Positions 1 to 13,174 of a stretch of DNA of 64,000 bases are shown piece by piece. The position numbers and the translations under genes are program-made. Under the pieces are notes generated by a model that saw only the letters and a list, made by a program, of their open reading frames with translations, did not search any database and was not told the origin of the DNA. The stretch comes from Cryptomeria japonica. Taxonomy: Eukaryota > Streptophyta > Pinopsida > Cupressales > Cupressaceae. The first letter of the stretch is position 1; the number at the start of each line of letters is the position of its first letter. The stretch spans positions 559,959,945 to 560,023,944 of the forward strand of contig NC_081413.1 in the NCBI RefSeq assembly GCF_030272615.1. Direction: 5' to 3'.

Positions 1-263
1 ATTTTTGGAAGACTTCCCTTCCTAAGTTGAAGGAAAAATATAAGAGAATATTTCATAAGCGTGAGGTACTTTTTGCAGAACAACTATTTTTTTGTCCACC
101 TTTGTCCTTGATGTCAAAGGGGGGGAATTTTGGAAAATTTTGAAGAATTTTTGGAGAATCTTGAGAATCTTGAAGATATAAGGAATCTCTATCTAAGGGG
201 GAGTTTTTGAGTTTTTCTAACAAATCTTTTGAATTATTTTACCATCAATGACAAAGGAGACAT
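1..263 (+). mobile_element. 3' end of the internal region of a Copia-type retrotransposon
   Basis: Sequence just upstream of a long terminal repeat. It contains purine-rich runs (G-rich stretches near 118-125 and 197-203) of the kind that prime plus-strand synthesis in plant Copia elements. No protein domain can be recognised, and the rest of the element would lie before the window. The assignment rests on the LTR that follows. Confidence 0.45.
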
Positions 264-1601
264 TGTTGGAATTACTTATCTAAGTTCTCTTTGATGTCAA
301 ATTTGGTGGTCTGGATTGCTCTGGATATGTTGCAGAAAAATGGAAGATAGATATGTATGTTATGTTGCAGAACTATGGAAGATAGGTATGTATGTCGTGT
401 TGCAGAATAGTTGAAGATAGGTATGCATGACGCATATGGTACAGATTGGTGTGTTTCTGACATGTCTATTTCTCTAGAATTATGTATTAGAAATATGAGA
501 ATATGTGTATTTGGATGTGAGAGTTTTGGTGTTGGCTATGGAATTTGATTTCATGCTCCGAAAATCATTCTCCGGATGTTGTGCTCCAGTTGTATCTTCG
601 AGTATGCTGTGATAAATAGATTCTTGTGGTCCAGTTCCCTTTGATTCTTTTGATTTTTGGTGATACTTGTTTGATGGTTTGATAGTCACGTCTTGAATCG
701 TGTAGGGCTAAATTGGATCGTGATTATAGCACCCCAGTCTTAGCTATGCTCTATCTTGGTTTGGTTTTTCCCCAGATGTTCTACCTTGTGCTTCAGTGAT
801 TGCGACATTTAGTTAGCATGTTGTTTTGGCACTTCAAGGAAATGTTTATTTTGGGCTTGGCCAACATTGAAGATTGATGTTGATGTTTTATTTCGGTGAT
901 TGTAGAGTGTATCTTGATCGTTGAAATGTTCTTTTGAAGAAATGTTTTAGAGGCCGACTTGATGTATATTTCTAATTGACACACACACAAACACATATGC
1001 AGGATCTCTTGATTGTAATATATATTGAAGTAGTAAGTGAATAAGAAAGTATGAGAAGGATATATTGTGAAGGAGAAATTAAGCATGAGCGAAGGATAAA
1101 GTGGTAAGCATCAGAGTAAGAGAGTTGATTTAGTGTGAGCAGTTTGGTGCAGTCAGTTAGTGAAGCCTTTTGCAGAGGTTCTTAGCTGGATCTACTGCAA
1201 GCAGTCAGTGTATTGTTAGAGCTTTAACTAGAACTAATTCCATGCATGTGTAGATGCAATTTTCTCAGCTCAATTTTTTTGGCAGTAAGCCTTTCTGACA
1301 ATAAGCTCTCCAGACAGTGAGCCCTTTGATAATGAGCCTATTTTGTAATCTCATATAACTAGTTATATTATCTTGAGGGTTAACCCTCTTCATGGTTTTT
1401 CCCTTCTTGGTTTTTCCACGTATAAAAATCTAGTGTCTCTTGTTCGGCTTTGTTATGTTGTGGATTTCTTTTCTATTTTCTATTTCAAGGATAATTAAGA
1501 CTAAGTTAAGTTTCAAATCATCATAGTATTATTTGTTTCAGTTTTATTATATAGAGGAATACTAATTCACACCCCCTCTTAGTATTCTGGTCTGTTCAAC
1601 A
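264..1601 (+). mobile_element. Copia-type long terminal repeat (probable 3' LTR)
   Basis: The segment starts TGTTGGAATT and ends TGTTCAACA, so its ends form the short inverted repeat TGTTG/CAACA typical of LTRs. Near the 3' end are a GTATAAAA box (about 1422) and a CACCCCCTCTTAGTATT stretch (about 1570-1586). Such a C-rich tail is common in plant Copia LTRs. Length is 1338 bp. The partner LTR is outside the window, so the ends are not confirmed by a target duplication. Confidence 0.6.
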
Positions 1602-4300
1602 AGATTAACATTTGTTGGTCGCACTCGAGCAATTACCTTGAAACACCCATTCCAATCACAATGTAACATCAAGAAGACCATCTAACATGATGCAACACAC
1701 CAAGACATTCCTTGAACAACACATTGATATAATGCATTTCATTGCAGAGAGCCAATCAAATACATAGCACATTACCACTAATTGTGAACCATAATAACAT
1801 GAAAATTGAACTAAGACATAACACTAACACTATAAACATTTCCTCCAAGCTGCAACACCTAACACACTAATGTGGAGCACTTCTCAGACCAATTATGACA
1901 GATAACTAGGTATTGAGTCAATATTAATCACTAACCATATTAGCTACAACACCAAGGACCTAAAAAGAAATGAGTGCAATGCCCATAAAGCATAAACATT
2001 ATGTTTAATTCCTTAGGACCATATCAATAAATATGAAAGAATGCAGAGCATTATTCTAGACACATATCAATACATACTTCTGCACCAACTCACTTTATCA
2101 AATGTCTAAGGACCAAAATGTCCTGGAAAAATTATCTTCTCGCATAGTACAATATATGTATTCTAATATCATGCATCTTATTCTCATCTTAATATCTCAA
2201 ACCATCTAAACCTCATCACGCACTCTTTGCCTACCAACATCACCAATTGTATTACACAATGTAGACATCATACACCAAGAATGTGGACATCCACATATCA
2301 TCTACACCCAATGTCCATTTGTTTTATATCAAACTCTTCATATCAATTATGTAAAATACAATAAATAACAACTGACAATAAGTTGTCAACAACCTCCTTA
2401 TATACTAGTAATCAACTTCATCATTACTTCTGCAATCATCATTGCTTCCCAATACACCAAATTGATTGTGGTCATTAACCAAGAACATTATTAAAAACAT
2501 CTCTACCATTGCATATTGGACAAAACAAGCATCAGTATCATTCAAGAGCAAGTATCTTCATCAATTGTCTCCATCTATTAGAGCAACATACACAATCTAC
2601 AATAATCACCATATCAGGAATGGTCTCCACTATCCATGGTCCTCTATAGAAGATCAACAACCTCCATTCAATTGAACGATGTGCTAACATCATGGAAGAT
2701 ATCAACAACAACTAGATAGAGAACCAACACCCCCTATCTATCAACCACAACTAGATAGAGAGCCAACACCTCCTGACAATCTATCATGATCTTCCATATT
2801 TATGTCAATGCATCATACCATATTCTTATGATAAACTTAATCACTCCCTCACTGAATACAATAGTTCTCTATCTAGCCAATCATCAATGACAATACAATC
2901 AAGGACAACATATATTGTTAGACACCAAGTTGACATCATTGACAACAACTATCAATGAATAGTAAAAATTAAAATTCAAATGGGAAAATTTCCTCATGTC
3001 AAAGGAAAGTTCTTCTTCATAGAAGAACAAACAATCCAAGATAATTTATTGGTGAGACAAACGTAAATCTAGCTACCACTCCAATACAAAGTGTCATGTG
3101 TAGAAAAACATGTTCACACATGTAGAAGCAATGGGTTCCCACAAATATGAAGTGGAGAAGAAAGACCCTAAAGCTACATATATTCATGTAATAACTACAA
3201 CATCCATATCAAATGTAGAAGAAAATCACCTAGTACATTTATAAATGTGGTTGCATGACCAACCATATTAATTTTTTTTGTCAATGCCAAAATCATAAAG
3301 AATGTCATTTTTTAAGGAACCATCATGTACCTAAATTTGACAGCCATGCCTCATCCACCTTTTAAAATTTGGGATGAATTAAATTCCTAATGTACTCAAG
3401 GGATATATATCACACATGAACATTATTTCTCACATATGTTCAATGCTTTTTGTGAGGAGCAATTACGTGGCATTATGCCAATTGACTCCAATGGCACAAT
3501 CCTTATATATTCCTACTTACATTGTCACCAAGTTGTATACACAATCAATCCTTACAAAATCACTATATCAATAAGTGGTTAGATCTATCAAATAACGTAA
3601 GCAATTCCAAGACTCAAACATTTCATACAACCTCTATACAAGAATTCACACGTATCCTTATGCATTATTGGGATGATTTCCTTCCGAGAAGGGTTGAATA
3701 ATTTACATGATATTACACAAACCTACATGCCAATATTAGTCATATTCAAAATAGTGCACAACCTTGTGTGAAGCCTCATACACCATGTTGCATGTACATA
3801 ACTTGAATAACCATGCAATAAACCTACACATAGCTCATTTCTTCATGTATTGGTTGTGTAATATTTGGAACCATGTTTTGTAATGTTAATGAAATCACAC
3901 AACTCATGCACAATTTTTTGCATCACATGTCACTTGTAGAACATCAAGAATTATGTTGCACAAATTCATAAGTAACTTTGTCTAAGTTTAATGTCATAAC
4001 TACATCTATACATGTCAACACATGAACCACATAATCTAGAACTCAACATCAAAATTCGTGCAATATCACATAATATTAAGCATCAAGCCATCACACCTTC
4101 TAGAGTGATTTTTTGAGACTCTATATGTCAACACAAAGCATGACCAAGCTCTTAATCATCAAGAGATGAAGTGTCATACATGAAAAGCTAATTGGTTTAA
4201 CTTCCATAATGATCCACATTTACATAATTATGTAAACTATATATGTACATCTATAACATAACAATTAGGTATCCATTAAGATATTAGATAGTAGTAACTA
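1602..4300. other. AT-rich spacer without recognisable gene
   Basis: About 2.7 kb rich in short words such as acatcat and caacac. The only open frames are short and match nothing I know. A short local repeat of caactagatagagarccaacacc occurs at about 2707-2770. It may be the interior of a decayed retroelement, but nothing shows which kind. Confidence 0.5.
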
Positions 4301-5028
4301 TGTCATGCCCAAACTTTTGGGCAAAAATGCAACAACATTTTTTTTAAACAACACTAAAATACTTGATGTTCTAAGTTCAAAGGGTGTGACATCATAATTT
4401 GTTTCAATAAAAGATATCTCACGTGTCATTAAGAATGGGTTCTAAAGAGAGCGAAATTTTGTTTAATTTAATTAGGAGACTTAAGTCTTATCTCAATCTC
4501 CTAAGCGGTTTAATAAACAAATTAGATTTTAATCTACTAAACAATTACAATAATTACCATTACTTAAACTGAACTATTTAACCCTATAAAGTCATCACAA
4601 CCTAGATAATTAATTAATTTGCCCAAGTCAATCTTCACTTTTAAGTATATCATGAGTTAATTATTATTTCCTCATAGTATTTAAATAATTCCTTAAATTA
4701 ACATTAATACAAATTAATTGTATTAATATTAATTATTTAAATAAGCAAATGAATACCAAGTTTCCAAAACATCATTAAATTAACTAATCAATTAAATTAT
4801 TATTATTGCTTAGAGAAACAATCTCCTATAATCGATAACTAAAAACCCCCTTAAAACTTAAATGGTCATTAACACTTAAATTACCCAATATAGTAGTATA
4901 AAATATCCCTTAAGAGTTAAATAAAAACCCTTTAAATAAAGGAACACATGAGGACATTATAAAATTACTTTATCTAAAATGGGGGAGGGAAATATTTCCC
5001 ATTAACTTAATTTTAAAACAAAGTTCAA

Positions 5029-5054
5029 CCCCCCCCCCCCCCGCCCCCCGCCCC
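5029..5054. repeat. Homopolymer C tract
   Basis: A run of fourteen C, then G, six C, G and four C. It sits between AT-rich DNA and a telomere-like motif. The exact length in the source genome may differ because such runs are hard to sequence. Confidence 0.9.
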
Positions 5055-5175
5055 TTAATATTATAATCTTTTAAAATATAAGTGGGTTAACCCTAACTAG
5101 GTTTCCCCCTTTTATTTTAAAAATCATATCTATCTACTACTACTTTTCTTTCTTTTATTTTCTTATATTCTTTAT

Positions 5176-5205
5176 CTAACCCTAACCCTAAATCAGGTTA
5201 GGGTT
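5176..5205. repeat. Telomere-like repeat with inverted arms
   Basis: Contains CTAACCCTAACCCTAAA, which resembles the plant telomere unit CCCTAAA. Arms AACCCTAA (5184-5191) and TTAGGGTT (5198-5205) form an inverted repeat with a 6-base loop. Too short to be a true interstitial telomere; it may be a telo-box promoter motif. Confidence 0.7.
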
Positions 5206-5289
5206 CTATGAGAAATACAATTTAGATCTATTACTATCCTTTGTTTGAAATCTTCTTATTTTATTTTATTTTATTTCTCTTATGTTGTA

Positions 5290-5660
5290 GGGTTTTCGAC
5301 CATGGTGGAGGAATGGCAGAGGCCAAAGCACGACGACCAAGGGTGAAGGAAGCAACGACGATCGCTAGCAGGCGGTGTCGCGTGTTGCAGACCACACTTA
5401 GGTGAATGGCAGGGCAGTTAGGAGGAAGGGCGGTGGAGGGAAGCCGAACCCTAGCGGCTCTCCCCCACAGTAGATCAGGGATGGAGGAGAGTCTCATGAA
5501 ACCCAAAGGAGGGGAGGCGAGGTAGCAGAGAGAGGGGAGTGGTGGTCGTGGCCCCCATTGCGAGCTACCTATAGTGGTGGTCGAGCCGACCAGAGTGGTT
5601 TACCCATAGTGGCGGTCGAGCCTCCACTGTGGGCTAACCTCACAATGGCGTGGGGTGGGG
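5290..5660. other. GC-rich block in AT-rich DNA
   Basis: Base composition jumps to G-rich (gtggaggaatgg, gcggtggaggg). A phrase close to catagtggcggtcgagcc occurs twice (about 5568 and 5605). No reading frame has a known domain. It may be a leader or LTR part of a retroelement. Confidence 0.4.
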
Positions 5661-5699
5661 TGGAGCCTCTATATATATTTATTAACATTCATTTACTGT

Positions 5700-8600
5700 G
5701 CAAATGTATTTTCCAGAATAGACTATAATACAACAACATTTGATTTACAAGTAAAATATATATTTTTTCTTAAAGAAGGTCTCACAAAAAAATTATTAGA
5801 ATAGTATATATAACAGTAATGATTTTATTTTCTTTAAGACTAGCCAACAATAACACTTAGTGTACATAATGAATGAACACAAGACTTAAATATGAACTTT
5901 AACTTTCTGGTTTTACATTCTGTTAAATATTTATTTCCTACTACAGATTTACTACTAGCACCTTTTAACATAAGAATATGCTCAAATAAATAAATTAATT
6001 ACAAATATATTTATTCAACACCGCATGTTTAGATTTCATACTACACAAGTTTACACCATAAAATAGAGTAAAGAGATAAAGCTGCATTTTATTTAAATAT
6101 TTATCTACCCTTTATATATATATATTCAATAGACATTATAGCTGAAAATAAGTTTATATTTCCCACTCCATTTCATGATATTAAATAAACAATATAAGAA
6201 TACTATTTAAATGCTTCTTTGATTCCAATGTAATGAATATACAAAAAAGGTAAATATACATTCTTTTCTTTTGAATCTACTTTACAATAATAACAAGATA
6301 ACAACTTCAAGCCTCTCTTTTGCTTTACAAAAAAAATAAGGAGCTTGTTACAATACATCTTTTTAGAACTCCAAATAAATCTAATATGAGACTTTGCACA
6401 TGAACTTGGTTTTTCTATCCCGAATGAAAACCTGGAAACAAACTTGTAGGTTGTGACCATGGAGGCTCACCTCCCAACCTAGGCTTACAAGAAGCCACCC
6501 CCGAGCTAGGAGAACCAAGGCTAAATGGGTTACAAACAAACTCAACCACACATGCAAGAAAAGCTTAAACAAACATAAACTCCCAACCCAAGGATTTACA
6601 TTGTCACTATCTGACTAACTTTGTGGGGTGAAGGTGGACCAAGTACCTAGAGGAGATCTACAAGAAAGAGGAACAAATGCCTTCGCAAGGCTACCAAATT
6701 ACAACCAACTCAAGGTCAAATACTTGACCCAAAACAACCCTTATGTCCCCCATGGCTTACAAGCCCATATCTCCCCTCGTGACCCCTTTTGCATAAGCAT
6801 AAAAACAATGCAGCAAGGGTCCCATAACCCTTGTGTATCTCTCTTCCAAGAAGAGAGTCTCTACACTCTTAGGTTATTAATCAGCCCTTCACCCCAAGGC
6901 TACTCTACCCTCCCAAGGGTGAGTATGGACTTGAAACAACCATATAACAATTATATCACAAAAATCACAAAGACAAACACAAAGAAGGAAAATCAACATC
7001 CAACATCACGAAACACATATACACAAAAACTAATACAAAAACAAATTTTCCTTTATGAAACTATGATAATCAAAATGCATGGGAGAACACTACCAACCTT
7101 TGATCATGCAAAAAGGTATGAGAAATGGTTGAAGAAGTGCTTCCCAATCCACTAGTCTTTTCTTCCCAAAACCAAAGATGCAACTCTAAATCCAAATTTT
7201 CAACAACTACTCTAAGTCTCCAAGATTGGAGAGTGGGTGATCAAAATCCTAAGTTTGAATCCCTTCCCTAAGTAGGCTCTTCTCACACTTTCCAACTTCC
7301 TTGGAAGGGATGTGAGATCTCATAGGTTGGTCTTCCCAACCTCTTACATGGTTTCTAAAAATGGAAACTTAAAAAGGTAAGAGAAAGTGGGGAAGAGCAA
7401 CTATCACTCAAATGGAAGGTTGTCTAACCAAGGAGAAATCCTCAAAAGTTGAATTTTCGTCCATCTTGGAAAACTCACTTTTGAGGTGACTTGACAGTCA
7501 CATGTGAGTGGTCACATGGATAAAATTGACCTTTACCCATAGGTATAACATATGGGCCTTCAAAAGTGCCCTAAACCTAACCTTAGGAGTTAGTTGACCC
7601 TCCAGAAACCCACCTAAAGTTTGTCTACAGGTCAAACTTGAGTTGACCATTCTAATGCCTCTAACCAAGACTTTATTGAGACCACACTAAGATATTTTGA
7701 ATAATGCATTGGTTATACAAATTCCCTCCAAAGGACATGTCATTGTCAACTCACTTCACAACACAAGTGTCAAGTGACACAATAAAAATACACAATACCA
7801 TAATACGCATGGCATGTCCCTTTTTGGAATTAACAAAATTAACAAATACATATTACACACACATTCAAGAATTCACATTTACAAATATAAACACATTACA
7901 TACGAGGTGTTGTCTCTCCAAATAGACAACCCTTGGCTTCACAAACACGCATAGGTTTAGCTTGATTCTCCAAATAGTTTCCATGGTCACATGGATTAGT
8001 TTTCCTGCACATCTCACTTTGCACATTAGTAATCTCAAATAATCACACGCAATATTAATATATGAAAATAGTACAATTCAGACACTTCGCATACAATTTA
8101 AATCATAACAATCAAATTATCAATTATCTAATAGAATCCACATGAAATAATTTACTCAACGGCATCATCATAATCATCATGAAATTCAATCATTCGTAAG
8201 ACATGCATCCATGTTTTCTAACATCATAAATGAAGTACTGCAAATGAGAAATAGATGTCATACATCATATCAATGTTATCCAATCACTGGATCATATAGA
8301 ATCTATATCCATAATGCATCAAAATAAAGTATCAATAATAGGTTCAACATGAAAAAAAAACTGCAAAGCTATGACTGCTTGGGGTAGGGCCTCACAAAAT
8401 ACATATCATACATTCTCCTCAAGAGTATGATATGTACATAACATTAAAATTAATAAAATGGTTTATTCCAATTCTCACTCATATTCTTCTATATTTAAAC
8501 CTTGATCTCTATATTGCTTCTGCACACACAAAAGACATCTAGATCCTCATCTAGACCATTGTCCCTTGGACCATATGGGATCTAGATTAAAAAAGTTGGC

Positions 8601-9880
8601 ATATCTGATGAACCTGGCCTAATTGCACCTTCACACACTTGAGGGACTAGTCCTAATCCTCAATTTTGTTCACTTGCTTAGCTAGATTGATTTTGTGATG
8701 TGAAATTGATATCAACTCAATCCACATTTATATTTTTAAACATAAACTTTACAATTGAACCCATATCATCCACCTTCAGCGAGTCCTTATGTGTTGACTT
8801 AAAGTACAAAAAAAAAAAAAAAATTACATTTCAGCATATTGTATTAAAAAAACTCAATCCATTTTAACACATTAGTTAGATCTAAAAGCATTCATGATAT
8901 ATCCATAGAAAGCATCTGCTTAGAGGTCAATTACACATTACATTTTTGCAAGGCCAATTTTGTGTTCCAATAATCACCATCACTAAATCTTGAAAATAGC
9001 CCACTTTATATTCCATCATTCTACTTTCAACAAGAAAAAGAATTCACCCCAAAAACAAACACTTCTTAATTACAATTTAAATGTTCTAATCAAAGACGTA
9101 AAAAACTGTATATCAACTACTAAAACCAACCTAATATTTAGTTATCTATCGATTTTCTAAATTCCATCATGACTTTTAAGTGAGCTACATATTCTATGTA
9201 TTTAGTTTATTCAACACAAATATTAAAAATATTAAATTAACTTAATTTGTAATGTTTGGTGGAACCATGAAAAACGGAAAAGAAAAAGAGTAAAAGGGAC
9301 CTTGGAAAAGGAAGAGTCAAATAATGGCCTTTTTTGACACGTATCATAGGAAGTGTAATCATCATGTGGCCCAATGTTTCACAAGGGTTCACGGGATTCT
9401 CTACTGCCCTAACATTTTAGGTCCAAAATATTAGGCCCAAGGAAGAATCCAACTAAAGCTATTTCCTTGTTTCTTTTTCCCAAAGCATTTCCCCTCTTGT
9501 TAGGCTAAAGGAAAAGAGGAGAGGAAAACAAAGTTTAGGACAACAAAAAGCACATATTTAACTTTATTAAGAAGGGGACTCCTCTTACACAAAAGCAAAA
9601 GAGCACTAAGATGGCCAATGCCCCACTTAGTGGGATGCTTTTGTATCTTGAAAACTCATGATGTGTTCAAGGGGCATTTGTAATAAAGGAAAAGATTTAG
9701 GGTCCCATGTCCTCATATGGATGCACATAACACATGGAGGTGATTAAACATAAGTCTAAGTAATGATAAATTAAGTTAGGTTTAGATATATTAGGAGTTA
9801 ACCATAAATATAAATAGATATTTGAAATATAAATTGAAATAGAATGAGATGGATTAGAGTTAATTAAAAATTGATATGAT
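5700..9880. other. AT-rich spacer without recognisable gene
   Basis: About 4.2 kb. It holds a plus-strand open frame of 175 codons at 6628-7155 with no known domain, an A tract at about 8808-8823 and a hairpin at 8401-8435. The stretch 6460-8400 has the wording of retroelement DNA, but I cannot assign it. Confidence 0.5.
8401..8435. repeat. Perfect 11-bp inverted repeat
   Basis: ACATATCATAC (8401-8411) and GTATGATATGT (8425-8435) are exact reverse complements around a 13-base loop. Possible hairpin in RNA or DNA. No coding frame is near it. Confidence 0.8.
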
Positions 9881-11440
9881 GTGATTGCAATACAAAAGGT
9901 TATGTCGGTAATTGGTGGAAGGAAGTTCAATTGGATAGAGATAGAAGAGGGAAAGAAAAGATCACAAAGTGAGATAGAATGGTTGAAAAACTGGGATAGA
10001 ATGGTTGAAAAACTGAAAAGACAATTTATTCTTGTTGATTATGAACTAGATTTATTGGAGAAAATGTAAAGTTTGAAACAAGTCAGAAGATCTGTGGAAG
10101 AATGCAGTGAATAATCTCAAGGAGTTTTGGTCTAAATGGGACATTTTGAGGCTTGTAAGGAGAAGGTGGCATGTTATATCAATGGAATGAAACCAAGTAT
10201 TCAAGAGGAATTGAGTTTAATTACAATTTACACAATGAAAGATGCATACCAATTTGCATTAAAAGTTGAACAAAAGAATTGAAAGCAAACAAAAGGGAAG
10301 ATGTAGATCATATGGAGACCAAAATGGATCAAAATAATGAGGACTATACCAGTAGTGAAAAATAGAAAATAATGATGCATACCATCCCTGTGATAAAAAA
10401 TTTAGAGGAAAAGGAAGATCTAGCAAAGGATTTGGAGGAGGAAATTACAAAATAACTTGTTTCAGATGTGGAGAAGGACATAGAGCTTACGAGTGTCTAG
10501 AAAAAGGAAAGACAAATAGAAGACCAGAAGGAAATGCTCGAGTAGCACATATCGATGAAGATGTTAAGTCTTCAGATTCAGAAGATGTAGAAAGTGGAGA
10601 AGTACTTGTTTCAAGAAAAGCCTTGATGATCGAAGGAAAAGAATCAACTCAAAGGAAATTTATTTTGAACAAGATGTAAGTGTGAAGGTAAAGTATGTAA
10701 TGTTATTATTTATGGTGGTAGTACTGACAATCTTGTTTATGAAAAAATGGTAAACAAATTGCAATCTTGTTTCATTAATGAAGTTAAACAATTAATGAAA
10801 TAGGATGAGGATGAAGATAATGATATACTAATGCAAGTTGAAATAGTGTTGACTGCATTTAAGATAGGTAGAGTGAAAGTTTTAGTAGAGAAAGAAGAGG
10901 TAAAATATTATTTTTGTGAAAAATTTGTTTAAGCTAATTTACTTGAGAATTATAAGATTGGCATATAAGAAGATATAGAAGCAATGAATGCATTAGAAGA
11001 TGAAGGTACAATTAAAAGTGAGGAAGAATGAGCAAGTGAAAGTTGAGTTGTTTGATGATCTCTTGTTTGAGAAAGAGATCGGTGAATATAAAGATCACAT
11101 GACCAATAGTTTGTTGCAAGATGGGAAAGACGAACCTTGTATTTAGTTTGCTAACATTGATTTGGTAGCCTAGGAGAAAGAGTTTGCAGCTGAAATTTGT
11201 CTTTTAGAAGACATGGAGAAAGAGAAACACAATGTTGCAACAGAGGTTGATGATGATGAAGAAGTTGTTTCAGCAATGGTAGAGAAAGATGTAATGCATG
11301 AAATTTCTTATTTTACTAAAGGGGAAAATATGTATGATTTTCTCGAATCTTAGTGCATTTTGATGGGAGTTGGATTATGTGAAAAGAGGGAGAAAGAGAG
11401 GAAGAATAAAAGAGAGGAGACATAAAATTGCAGAGAAAGG
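9881..11440 (+). pseudogene. Ty3/Gypsy gag-protease relic
   Basis: Decayed gag and protease of a Gypsy retrotransposon. The frame at 9881-10069 has the gag core signature (FxxVDYELDLLEKM). After a stop it continues with KEKVACYINGMKPSIQEELS and DAYQFALKVE, which fit the Retrotrans_gag family. A zinc knuckle at about 10460-10500 reads CFRCGEGHRAYEC, one residue shorter than the usual CX2CX4HX4C. After a frameshift, about 10690-10760 gives a retroviral-type protease start, VIIYGGSTDN, where the expected catalytic Asp is Tyr. Then follows a Glu-rich stretch with many stops. Reverse transcriptase and integrase are not seen, so the element is truncated. Confidence 0.85.
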
Positions 11441-13156
11441 TGAGAAAAATATTCAAGCAAATGAGAAAGAATAGTGGAGTACCCATGGTCAAAGGGTTAT
11501 CCTCCTCAACTAAAAAAATGTTGAATTTAATCTTTCTAAGGTTTTTGTTGAATAATGTTGCAAGATGAGTAAATTTGTAATAAACAAAGAATATTTAGTA
11601 AACATTTGGCCATAGTTTTGAAGGCAAGTTTGACTAGAGGTGACTCAAATTTGAATCTAGTATATTCTATTTCAAGCCTAGAATATTCCTTTCTGAGTGT
11701 AATATTTTAGGATTTACCATTTGTGATCACTCATAGTTCTCCTCCTAAATGATAGCTACACAAATGGGCACCAAGAATGTTGAGTGAAATGGTTGGCCTA
11801 GTTGATCGATATTATTGGTAGGTTTGAAGGTGGAGTTGACAAAGCATCTAATGGCAGCAAAGTGAGAAAATGTTTCCCTCTTGGTTTTGACATAACCTTT
11901 TCAGAGGTTACCAAAACCATAGGTTAAGGTAATTCAAGTAGATTTAAAAAATAACAACTTTCATTTCTAGACTTAGTTTTTGGCAAGGGTTTGAGGGGGA
12001 AGAAAAAGAGAGATGAAAAGTAATAAGATTGGAAATCTATTTGTTGTTGTAGTTTCTTCTACAAGTTATGACAAAGATATTGAGTTCAAAGTGCCCATTA
12101 ACTCTAGTTAGTGCCCATTTAGAGTGAATAGTGGTAGTTTGAATTGATTTTTATTCAATTGGCAAGAGGGGAGCCCTCTAGATAGATGAAGATGGGCTTG
12201 AGGAGGGTGAGAAATTAACTATTGCTAGGATGCCATATGGATATGGATTTGAAGGCATAATCTATATATAGAAATCAGATTTTTCTTTCAATCAATAAAT
12301 CTTTGTTATGTTTGCATATTCTAAATCTGATTTTATTTGTGAGTTTGTTTGATATATGTTAGTTTAAATTTGAAGGGATAGTAAATTTTTAAGAGCGTCT
12401 TGTGCTCAAATGGCAACACATCATGCTAATTTTCATAAGATGTGCTAACATCCACTAATAGTCAATCATGCAACAATCATTTATGTAACTTTTTGCCACC
12501 TTTATCTTGATGATTGGGCTTGGTAGCCAATCTAGGTTAAATTCTAATTGCCAGTTCAAGTACCTAACATGTTTGTCTTCCCTTGTACTTCCTTTTCTTT
12601 TGATTGAATCTATAAAAAGTCACTCCTAAATCTCACTCTTGGACAATCTATGAATCTCTCTTACAAGTTCTTGATTTTTCATGCTCTTGCATGATCTATA
12701 ATCAACAATACTACCAACATATTAAAGGTTCTTGAGCACTTTGTTGTTCAATGTGATTTCCTTGACATCTTTTGAACATTTAGAAGAAATCTAAATTGCG
12801 ATTCTTGCAATTTTTGCTTCCATTTCATGATGTGAGGTAATAGTATTCGAACCTTATTTTTTTACTCTTGTTTTAACAACATTTGTGAATATGTTAATGT
12901 TTACATGACACTTGTTTCTCTAGTTCTAGACACATGTAAGCTAGGAGCACACATCTCATTTTATATTATCATTGGCTACCTATGGAGGTCCAAAGCTAAA
13001 TAGGGGTTTGACCATTCTTGGCAAGCTCCTAAACAACCCAACTTTCCTCTTTGTTCAAGCTAGTAAGGTTTAAAAAATTACAAATATACAAAGTTATGGT
13101 TTTATTCTTCCATTCTCTTTTTCATTTCATTTTTCCATCTATTAAACTTTGTTTTT
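11441..13156. other. Spacer, probably decayed retroelement
   Basis: No coding frame can be recognised. About 12240-12300 has a TATATATAG followed by caatcaataaatctttg, which resembles the end of an LTR transcript, but I found no matching partner copy. Confidence 0.4.
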
Positions 13157-13172
13157 GATAGTTCTGATACTT
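13157..13172 (-). other. Probable tRNA-Met primer binding site
   Basis: Read on the minus strand it gives AAGTATCAGAACTATC, close to the TGGTATCAGAGC site used by most plant Copia elements. It sits two bases beyond the minus-strand LTR end, as expected for a 5' LTR. The first bases have decayed. Confidence 0.55.
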
Positions 13173-13174
13173 GA

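Larger units (their letters stand above)
4301..5700 (+). mobile_element. Possible Gypsy-type LTR or 5' region
   Basis: Starts TGTCATGCCCAAAC, the same opening style as the LTR at 56104 (TGTCATGTCCCC). A very AT-rich part (4450-5000) is followed by a C tract, telomere-like motifs and a GC-rich block. I could not find the other end or a target duplication, so this is a weak call. Confidence 0.3.

Noticed and set aside
5176-5205. True telomere or chromosome end
   Set aside because: Only two to three units, degenerate and partly inverted.
5261-5506. Minus-strand open frame of 81 codons in GC-rich DNA
   Set aside because: GC-rich DNA has few stops; no domain and no support.
6628-7155. Plus-strand open frame of 175 codons
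   Set aside because: No known domain, composition like the surrounding AT-rich spacer, and no splice or promoter support. Probably chance.
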